From positions 1-5,087 of the forward strand of contig DAFX01000007.1 in NCBI GenBank assembly GCA_002495535.1: DNA of 5,087 nt, written 5' to 3'. The notes under the pieces were generated by a model. The model did not search any database and was not told where the DNA came from. It saw nothing but the letters and a program-made list of their open reading frames with translations. The position numbers were made by a program, and so were the translations under genes. Shown here piece by piece: positions 1-5,087 of this stretch (within the stretch, counting starts at the first letter, position 1; each line of letters starts with the position of its first letter). Origin of the DNA: Euryarchaeota archaeon UBA433. Its GTDB lineage: Archaea > Thermoplasmatota > Poseidoniia > Poseidoniales > Poseidoniaceae.

Positions 1-1316
1 GCTTCTGCGCTGAGTTCGACAGCCTGTTGTTCGCCACTCTTGAGTGATTTGAGCATGGCTTGGCCAGTTTCCAAATCTCTTGGACCGACAACGATGGTGA
101 ACGCCGCGCCAGTGGAGTTGGCCCACTTCATGGCCTTGCCAATTTTCCTAGAGCGCAGTTCCAAATCGACCCGTTCTCCAGCGTTGCGCAGTGCAGCAAC
201 GATGGGGAGCACATGAGCTACGTCGATGCCGAAAGGGATCACGGCTACGGTGCCAAGAGGATCGTGTTCACCGGGCACCACTTCACTTCGATCGGCAGCC
301 TCTGCTTGCGCTTCGAGCGCCAGCAGTACCCGATCGAAACCAAGTCCAAAGCCACACGATGGATCGAGATCTGGCAGACCAAACAGATGCAGCAATTTGT
401 AGGAGCCGCCGCCAAGCACTTGGCCCTCGCCACCCATTTCTGGCACCTTGACTTCGAACACCATGCCGGTGTAGTAATCCAGGCCGCGGGCGACGGTGAG
501 GTCAACCGCAAGGGCAGGTGGAGTTGGCGCAAGGTGAGCCACTGCATCAAGCGTCATCTTGAGGTCATCAAGCGCCTGCAAGGAGACACCGTCCAAGGAA
601 GCAAGTATTTCACGAGCCGGTTGGAGCGTTTCGGACCCACCTTCCAGTTGAGCAAGCGCGCGAAGTGGTGCAGCATTGGCCGCATCGATACCGTTGGTTG
701 TGAACAAAGCCTCCAGTCCTGCATCATCGCCTTTGTCAAGCAGGCGCATAGCGCTGGCGATTGGAGGTTCTGATGCGCCCTCGGGCGTTTCTGCTGAAAG
801 CCCCAAGCCGGTGAGCGCGTCCTTGAGAATGCCGACGTGTCCGATTCTGATTTCCCAGTTTTTCAATCCACAGGCATCGAGCATGTCGATGGCCAGTGAG
901 ATAACTTCCGCTTCAGCAAGTGGGCCTGAAGCGCCGATGAGTTCCACGCCGTACTGGAAAAATTCTCGATATCGCCCTTTCTTGAATTCCTCATATCGGT
1001 AGCATTGGCCGTAATAGGACAAGCGCAATGGCTTCGTGTCGTTGCGCATTTCCTCTGCGATCATTCGCATGACTGGTGCCGTGAGTTCGGGTCGAAGCGT
1101 CAACGGACGTCCGCCCTTATCTTCGAATGCATACAGTTGGCTGACGATGCCCGGTCCTGATTTCGCTGTGAACAAATCAAGCGATTCGAATACGGGGGTT
1201 TGAACCCGCTTGAATCCATGCCGACGAGAACGCTCTTCCAAGAGTCGCTCGAACGCAAGACGGCGCCCCATCACCTGCGGGGTGAAGTCGCGAGTACCAC
1301 GTGGGCGTTGCACCAT
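1..1316 (-). CDS. hisS: Histidyl-tRNA synthetase (HisRS), 3' end cut by window edge
   Basis: Charges tRNA-His with histidine using ATP, in the cytoplasm. The frame is open from an ATG at 1314-1316 to the left edge: 438 complete codons without a stop, so only a few C-terminal residues are probably missing (family about 420-440). An in-frame TGA at 1320-1322 fixes the start region; GTG at codon 2 is the only close alternative. Visible class II features: GTRD near residue 7; LRPELT at 74-79; motif 2 around 96-125 (CYRYEEF, Arg107); the HisA box RGLDYYTG at 277-284, whose Arg277 matches the catalytic Arg259 of E. coli HisRS; GGGSY at 302-306; motif 3 FGLGFDR ending at Arg329; and the C-terminal anticodon-binding domain from about 353 (GTVAVIPFG). 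The bacterial GGGRYD motif is replaced by GGGSYK, which I associate with archaeal HisRS. No strong Shine-Dalgarno precedes it. It is last of four co-directional genes, 63 nt after the unknown membrane protein. No frameshift was seen on codon-by-codon reading. Confidence 0.97.
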   Translation of the reverse strand, partial: MVQRPRGTRDFTPQVMGRRLAFERLLEERSRRHGFKRVQTPVFESLDLFTAKSGPGIVSQLYAFEDKGGRPLTLRPELTAPVMRMIAEEMRNDTKPLRLSYYGQCYRYEEFKKGRYREFFQYGVELIGASGPLAEAEVISLAIDMLDACGLKNWEIRIGHVGILKDALTGLGLSAETPEGASEPPIASAMRLLDKGDDAGLEALFTTNGIDAANAAPLRALAQLEGGSETLQPAREILASLDGVSLQALDDLKMTLDAVAHLAPTPPALAVDLTVARGLDYYTGMVFEVKVPEMGGEGQVLGGGSYKLLHLFGLPDLDPSCGFGLGFDRVLLALEAQAEAADRSEVVPGEHDPLGTVAVIPFGIDVAHVLPIVAALRNAGERVDLELRSRKIGKAMKWANSTGAAFTIVVGPRDLETGQAMLKSLKSGEQQAVELSAE

Positions 1317-1349
1317 GCATCACGCCACTCGCTAACCGTTCATCACCCC

Positions 1350-1370
1350 TTCGCCTTGAAAGAGGGCGAA
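1350..1370 (-). repeat. Small inverted repeat in the gap before hisS
   Basis: TTCGCC at 1350-1355 pairs with GGCGAA at 1365-1370, a 6-bp perfect stem with a 9-nt loop, in the 63-nt gap (1317-1379) between the unknown membrane protein gene and hisS. No T-run follows on the minus strand, so it does not look like an intrinsic or archaeal U-tract terminator. It could be an RNA processing site or chance. No convincing TATA box for hisS was seen in this gap. Confidence 0.3.
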
Positions 1371-1379
1371 CAGGCGGGT

Positions 1380-2171
1380 TCAGTCCACTTCTTCATCGCC
1401 GACGGTCCATTGGACATCCCATGCCCCTGGATCAGTCGGTTCGTCGTTAGGGTCCCATTCCACCACATCTTCTGGATCGCTGTCAATCAGCGGCTCAGTT
1501 GGTGAGGGGGGCTCCATCGTTGTCTCTGCTTCAAGTGATGCCTCTGGCGGAAGTTCGGGCGTTGTCAGCGCTTCCAGGTCGGGAGCATCTGGTAGTTCGG
1601 GGTGGGGGACTTCTTCAACGACTTCGGCTTCAGAAAGTTGTTGTAATTTTTCTACCAGTTGCCAATCTGGTTCCGCAACCGGGTTCCCATCTTTTGCAAG
1701 AACTCCTCGGTCTTGACGCACTTCAACCGGTGCGGTTGCCAACAACACATCGAGGTCTTGTTCTTCCTCAAAATCTTCAGCCGTGAGCGATATGCCTTCG
1801 GTTGGTGCTTGTTCTGTGCCGGAGAAGTTCGCTGCTTCTTGGGGCGCTTCTGTGGGCGATTGGGAGACGCCTCCAAACGCGTCAAGGGCGTTGGTCAACG
1901 CACCTGCAGCGGGTGGTTGGGCGCGCTGTTGTTGCTCTGCTTTCTTTCGTAAATACAGCGCTTGCTCTTCCATTTCGGCTTTTTCTTGAGCGATTTGTGC
2001 TTCAACCGCTCGCCACATTTTTTGCTCTTCGGTTTTCTTTGCCAGTTCTTCCTCGCGAGCAAGTTGGGCATCACTTGGTCGATCGTAACGCCGCCAAAAC
2101 CACCATACGACAATGATGAACAACGAAGAGAGGACGAAGCCTGTGATGAGTGTTTCAACGAGGTCTTCCAC
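1380..2171 (-). CDS. Unknown protein: one N-terminal membrane helix, coiled coil, acidic cytoplasmic tail
   Basis: I do not recognise a family for this 263-residue protein. Residues 7-26 form one hydrophobic helix ending in Trp-rich WWFW, followed at once by RRYDR. By the positive-inside rule the short N-terminus is outside and the rest is cytoplasmic. Residues 33-84 are rich in Glu, Lys, Gln and Ala and look like a long charged helix or coiled coil. From about 86 the chain is Pro/Glu/Asp/Ala-rich, acidic and probably disordered, apart from a possible helix around 165-180 (DWQLVEKLQQLSEAE). The last 28 residues hold three Trp in an acidic setting (EWDP, AWDV, QWTV). The start is GTG at 2169-2171; an in-frame TAA at 2184-2186 rules out a longer form, and AAGGA lies 9 nt upstream. 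It begins 18 nt after the symporter stop, so it is almost certainly co-expressed. An accessory subunit of that transporter is possible but unproven; a scaffold role is equally possible. Confidence 0.88.
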   Translation of the reverse strand: MEDLVETLITGFVLSSLFIIVVWWFWRRYDRPSDAQLAREEELAKKTEEQKMWRAVEAQIAQEKAEMEEQALYLRKKAEQQQRAQPPAAGALTNALDAFGGVSQSPTEAPQEAANFSGTEQAPTEGISLTAEDFEEEQDLDVLLATAPVEVRQDRGVLAKDGNPVAEPDWQLVEKLQQLSEAEVVEEVPHPELPDAPDLEALTTPELPPEASLEAETTMEPPSPTEPLIDSDPEDVVEWDPNDEPTDPGAWDVQWTVGDEEVD

Positions 2172-2180
2172 CCGCTCACA

Positions 2181-2185
2181 TCCTT
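2181..2185 (-). promoter_or_regulatory. Shine-Dalgarno-like AAGGA for the unknown membrane protein
   Basis: On the minus strand AAGGA is followed by 9 nt and then the GTG start at 2171. It lies in the 18-nt gap after the symporter stop and supports the GTG as the true start, since the next in-frame codons upstream run into TAA. Confidence 0.55.
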
Positions 2186-2189
2186 AGCA

Positions 2190-3887
2190 TTAAGCGCTCT
2201 TTCCTGGCGTTAAATGTTCAAACCCTGGTGCATCTTGGCCACGGGCAACCACGAGGTCATCGTGTCCACCTGGCAAGGAGCTGATGTCGACATCGGCCCC
2301 TTCTGGAATGTTTCGATAGAGCGGGCGTTGCACGAGGAACTTGTTGAAACTGATGAACAGTGCAGCGATGACACCCCAGAACAACAAGATGATCGAGAGG
2401 CCCTTCGGATTGGCTGGGTCCCATACGTCTGGCGTGTTGGCAATCATATCCGAGAAGTAAGAAATCATCAGCACCGAGAACAGGATTGGGAATGCGAGGT
2501 ACATCAAAAGGTCCCACCATCGACCAACTTCCATGTCGTTGTCGCCCGTGTTGATGAAGTCGTCACGGAAAGCAGAGACGCCGAAGCCCAAGTATCCCTT
2601 CAATCCAGCTGGAGCAACACCAGCCTCAACACCTGACTTCCATCGGAGGTAGCCATACTTCCAAATCGAGAAGGCGATGAACAACCCCGAGAACATGAGG
2701 CCATAGCCCCAAATGTGGTCTTGTACTTCCAAGAATTCTGGGAAGGCCACACCTTCGCTGTCGAGTTTAATCCACATGACTGCGGAAGGAATACCGAATA
2801 AGAACAAGGCTGCACCGGTAAGGGCAACGGACTTCTCCCGGTTGTATCCGTGATCGACGAAGTTTCGAACACACAATTCCACGGTGGAGATCATTGAAGT
2901 CATCGCAGCAAACGAAAGCGCAAGGAAGAACCCTGCCATCATGAACAAAGGTCCTATCGGGGCAAACGGTGCTTTAGCAAACACCTCTGGTAACGCAAGG
3001 AACGTGATTGCAGAAGAGCCCCCGGTGACGGTGGCAAGCGGGTCAGGGCTCACAGCGAAGATGGCTGAAAGCACGGCGAGACCAGCGATGATGGAGATGC
3101 TGTTGTTGGCAAGTCCCATCGTGAAAGCGTTGAGAACCGTGTCTTCGTCTTTGCTCATGTACACTGCATAGGTGATGCACATGCCCATGCCGGCCGAACA
3201 TGACCACGCCGATTGCGACAGGCCATTGATCCACACTTCGGGTTCTTTGAGCATAGCAAAATCAACGGTGAACATGAACATTGCACCGTCAAGGCTGCCG
3301 TCTTCCATGTCCATCCACAATGAGAGAAACAGGGTCAAGAACAGCAAAGCAAACAAGGAAATCATCAGGTAGAAATTGACCTTCTCAATCGCCTTAGCGC
3401 CCTTCCAAATGGCAGCAAGGGTCAAACAAATCACGAGAAATTGGAAGAAGATGACCTGACCTGGGGATTGCAAGAATGCGTTCCAGACTTCGGTTGTATC
3501 CACACCTTCCCCGGTGAGTGCGCCACTGATTCCAAGTTGGAAGTACTTGATGGTCCATCCAGAGACGACAGCGTAGTAGAAGCCAATCGCCGTTGAAATC
3601 CAAGCGGTCCACAGGCCCATCCATGCAAATTTCTTACCTGCAAAGATTCGGAAAGTTCCAATCGTACCGGTTCGGCTTCGCTTGCCCATCGCATATTCTG
3701 CGATGACAAGTGGGATCGACCAGGCAAACAAGAAAATAAGCCAGGGCACAAGGAATGTTCCTCCACCATTTGCGCCCACCATCCGTGGGAAACGCCAGAT
3801 ATTACCGGTACCGATCGCTGCACCGATGGATGCGAAAATGAGACCGAGTCGGCCGTTAAATTGGTCTGATTGCCCTTCATCGCTCAT
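2190..3887 (-). CDS. Neurotransmitter:sodium symporter (NSS/SNF, LeuT-like) family transporter, probable Na+-coupled amino acid importer
   Basis: Complete 565-residue, 12-helix inner-membrane carrier. ATG at 3885-3887 follows AGGAGG with 7-nt spacing. Helix 1 carries the unwound GAAIGTGN at 22-29, then WRFP and GGG, the family signature. By hand alignment with LeuT, sodium site 2 is intact (Gly22, Ile25, Ala327, Thr330, Ser331), and so is sodium site 1 (Ala24, Asn29, Ser229, Asn261). Tyr105 matches LeuT Tyr108; the gate pair is Arg32 and Asp390 (LeuT Arg30/Asp404). Gly26 sits where monoamine carriers have Asp, so an amino acid substrate is more likely than an amine; Trp228 and Met234 replace substrate-site Phe253 and Phe259. 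Ser265 takes the place of LeuT Glu290, which suggests chloride dependence. It is longer than LeuT (about 515): extra length lies between helices 10 and 11 (about 412-457) and in a cytoplasmic tail after about 520. It lies 12 nt after the carboxypeptidase gene and 18 nt before the single-helix protein. The exact substrate cannot be told from sequence. Confidence 0.96.
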   Translation of the reverse strand: MSDEGQSDQFNGRLGLIFASIGAAIGTGNIWRFPRMVGANGGGTFLVPWLIFLFAWSIPLVIAEYAMGKRSRTGTIGTFRIFAGKKFAWMGLWTAWISTAIGFYYAVVSGWTIKYFQLGISGALTGEGVDTTEVWNAFLQSPGQVIFFQFLVICLTLAAIWKGAKAIEKVNFYLMISLFALLFLTLFLSLWMDMEDGSLDGAMFMFTVDFAMLKEPEVWINGLSQSAWSCSAGMGMCITYAVYMSKDEDTVLNAFTMGLANNSISIIAGLAVLSAIFAVSPDPLATVTGGSSAITFLALPEVFAKAPFAPIGPLFMMAGFFLALSFAAMTSMISTVELCVRNFVDHGYNREKSVALTGAALFLFGIPSAVMWIKLDSEGVAFPEFLEVQDHIWGYGLMFSGLFIAFSIWKYGYLRWKSGVEAGVAPAGLKGYLGFGVSAFRDDFINTGDNDMEVGRWWDLLMYLAFPILFSVLMISYFSDMIANTPDVWDPANPKGLSIILLFWGVIAALFISFNKFLVQRPLYRNIPEGADVDISSLPGGHDDLVVARGQDAPGFEHLTPGKSA

Positions 3888-3894
3888 TCAATTC

Positions 3895-3900
3895 CCTCCT
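3895..3900 (-). promoter_or_regulatory. Strong Shine-Dalgarno AGGAGG of the symporter, overlapping the upstream stop codon
   Basis: On the minus strand AGGAGG lies 7 nt before the ATG at 3887. Its first A is also the last base of the TGA (3900-3902) of the carboxypeptidase gene. A ribosome ending the peptidase would sit on this site, so the two genes are probably translationally coupled. This is the best ribosome binding site in the window. Confidence 0.85.
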
Positions 3901-5087
3901 CAAGCCTTTTCCTCTTCTTCGAGAAGTGCATCGGCAAGATCCAGTTCTTCATCGTCCGATAGCATCATTCGAAGGCAAATTGCCAGACCGCCCCAAACGA
4001 ATGAGGCTGTGATTCCAAACATGAAGAAGGAACCAAACAAGCTGCCGTATGCAGCCCTGTATGACAAGTCGATTTCGTAGTACGCGCCATCGCTAGGGTA
4101 TTGGAACAAATCTGAGCCAGCAAGGGTAGAAACTGTGGCCTTGTAATGCAACTTTCCAGTTGCAGTTTCCGAAATTGGCACCATGCCTCGTAGAATTGTA
4201 CCGTTGCCGTTTGACACCGAACAAGTTTCGCCTTCGACCGCCATCACCGGCACGGATTCCCATGCGGTTGTGGCCCACTCTCGTGGCCCGTAATCACTTT
4301 GCAAGCGACTTGGTTTGACGGTTCGCCATTCAATCATCGACTTGGTTTCACTGTATGGGAACTCATTGGAAACGCACAAATCAATTGGAATATCGCCTTC
4401 AGGTGGAATTTCCACTTTGTCGTCAGACTCGAGGTAATTTTGTTGGGAGATGTTGGCGATGGCAAGGTCAGCACGCTCACGTGGGCTGTCTGCGATCTCT
4501 GCGATGTAGAAGCCTGTTCCCAAGTTTCGGACCGCAATGTGGTCAATGTCGTCTTCGTGCTGATGGAAAGCAGTTCCAATTTCAGAGGTGTAGCAGTACG
4601 CACCGTGAACGCCGTAATGCCAATCGCAGAAATCACCAGAGGTTGGGTAAAGATCAGAGGATTGGAGGTTGGCGTACTGAGTCATGTCGGCCATTTGTTG
4701 TCCGTGGTACTTGAGTTGCTCATGGTCAGGGCTTTCACAGTCTGTGCAGTGACCCCAAGGGTAGAGAATGAGTTCCGAGAAGGAGTGGTGGGTGATGGTC
4801 GCCTTGAACTCGCTTGCACCGTCGCCGGTGTCGTCGTTCATTTCGGTGAGGTCTTGGATGAACTTGGTTTCTGGTTCGGAGTTGCCACCCCACCAATCTT
4901 CGTCGGTCACACCGTCAGCATCGTCGTCTTTTCCATCGACGTGGTCTTCGTTGATTTGCCCGTCACCATCGTTGTCGGTATCGTCGACTGGGCCATTGTA
5001 CACGTCGTTATTCTGTCCCGCATAACACATGCCAGGGAACAAGGGTCCTGTGGCACCAAGAGGAGCGCCCCATTCGAACTGATAGTT
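3900..5087 (-). CDS. M14 family zinc carboxypeptidase with C-terminal membrane anchor, 5' end outside window
   Basis: Metallocarboxypeptidase that would remove C-terminal amino acids from peptides outside the membrane. 395 codons are visible, open to the right edge; the true start, any signal peptide and the HxxE zinc motif lie outside. Numbering from the first whole codon: it opens with NYQFEWG, the end of the LNRNY-type motif that follows the substrate-binding Arg. HHSFSELILYPWG at 100-112 gives the third zinc ligand, His101. LYPTSGDFCDW holds the Tyr248 equivalent (Tyr147) and puts Cys154 at specificity position 255. YTSEIGTAF holds the catalytic Glu169. Between YNGP (30-33) and SEPET (70-74), normally close together, lies an Asp-rich insertion with EF-hand/thrombospondin-type-3-like loops. 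CTDC (114-117) may form a disulfide. About 205-340 is probably a beta-rich accessory domain. A membrane helix at about 350-374 and an acidic 19-residue tail end the protein, so it is an anchored ectoenzyme. It is the first gene visible in the cluster. Confidence 0.93.
   Translation of the reverse strand, partial: NYQFEWGAPLGATGPLFPGMCYAGQNNDVYNGPVDDTDNDGDGQINEDHVDGKDDDADGVTDEDWWGGNSEPETKFIQDLTEMNDDTGDGASEFKATITHHSFSELILYPWGHCTDCESPDHEQLKYHGQQMADMTQYANLQSSDLYPTSGDFCDWHYGVHGAYCYTSEIGTAFHQHEDDIDHIAVRNLGTGFYIAEIADSPRERADLAIANISQQNYLESDDKVEIPPEGDIPIDLCVSNEFPYSETKSMIEWRTVKPSRLQSDYGPREWATTAWESVPVMAVEGETCSVSNGNGTILRGMVPISETATGKLHYKATVSTLAGSDLFQYPSDGAYYEIDLSYRAAYGSLFGSFFMFGITASFVWGGLAICLRMMLSDDEELDLADALLEEEEKA
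3966..4040 (-). other. C-terminal transmembrane anchor of the carboxypeptidase
   Basis: Codons for about residues 350-374 of the visible protein encode a hydrophobic stretch (FGSFFMFGITASFVWGG and on to AICL), followed by one Arg and then a tail dominated by Glu, Asp, Leu and Ala. With an extracytoplasmic catalytic domain, this gives an N-out, C-in topology with the acidic tail in the cytoplasm. Confidence 0.8.
4890..4988 (-). other. Asp-rich Ca-binding-like insertion in the carboxypeptidase catalytic domain
   Basis: Codons for visible residues 34-66 encode two acidic loops. The first is DNDGDGQINED, close to the dockerin/EF-hand pattern DxDxDGxI. The second is DDDADGVTDED, close to the thrombospondin type 3 pattern DxDxDGxxDxxD. 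They lie between the YNGP and SEPET segments of the M14 fold. Metal binding is inferred from the pattern alone. Confidence 0.7.

Noticed and set aside
60..773. A 237-codon plus-strand open frame
   Set aside because: It lies wholly antisense to hisS, whose minus-strand translation shows all HisRS motifs. The plus-strand product has no recognisable domain.
1350..1370. Transcription terminator before hisS
   Set aside because: The stem is only 6 bp and no T-rich run follows it on the minus strand.
1380..2171. Calling the unknown protein FtsY-, TatB- or TonB-like from its membrane helix plus acidic or Pro-rich tail
   Set aside because: No GTPase motifs, no TatB glycine/proline hinge pattern and no TonB C-terminal domain were seen; the resemblance is compositional only.
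2214..2636. A 140-codon plus-strand open frame
   Set aside because: Antisense to the C-terminal part of the symporter, with no protein family features; a frame shadow.
4890..4988. Tandem DNA repeat or CRISPR-like array
   Set aside because: The repetitiveness comes from Asp/Gly codons in the acidic loops. There are no exact direct repeats with regular spacers.
5040..5042. TTG as the start of the carboxypeptidase
   Set aside because: The frame stays open upstream to the window edge, and the codons there encode NYQFEWG, part of the M14 core. The TTG is an internal Leu.

Overview
The window carries four protein genes, all on the minus strand. They are packed head to tail and fill nearly the whole sequence. 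In transcription order (right to left) they are: a secreted, C-terminally membrane-anchored M14 zinc carboxypeptidase (cut by the right edge); a complete 565-residue neurotransmitter:sodium symporter (NSS/SNF, LeuT-like) family transporter; a 263-residue protein of unknown function with one N-terminal membrane helix, a coiled coil and a long acidic cytoplasmic tail; and histidyl-tRNA synthetase (hisS, cut by the left edge just before its C-terminus). The gaps between genes are 12, 18 and 63 nt, so there is no long intergenic stretch. No RNA gene, insertion sequence, CRISPR array, phage gene or defence gene was found.

Organism: the set suggests a planktonic marine euryarchaeon, most likely Marine Group II (Candidatus Poseidoniales). 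The reasons are an archaeal-style HisRS (GGGSY in place of the bacterial GGGRYD, and RGLDYYTGMVFE around the catalytic Arg), an extracytoplasmic peptidase with a Ca-binding-like Asp-rich loop and a C-terminal membrane anchor with a short acidic tail, and near-balanced base composition with short Shine-Dalgarno-led gaps. This is inference from recollection of that group, not a database match; confidence about 0.6.

How the genes may work together: the carboxypeptidase would release C-terminal amino acids from peptides outside the membrane, and the NSS transporter would import amino acids using the sodium gradient. The transporter keeps both sodium sites and has a Gly, not Asp, at the position that separates amino-acid from monoamine carriers. 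The single-helix protein follows the transporter after 18 nt and could be an accessory subunit or cytoplasmic adaptor. hisS lies 63 nt further on and may be a passenger. The stop codon of the peptidase gene lies inside the ribosome binding site of the transporter gene, which supports translational coupling.

Most interesting points: the transporter has Ser at the LeuT Glu290 position together with Gln, Ser and Asn chloride-site ligands, which predicts chloride dependence; the carboxypeptidase has an Asp-rich metal-binding-like insertion inside its catalytic domain; and the unknown protein may be an oversized, coiled-coil-bearing partner of the transporter.
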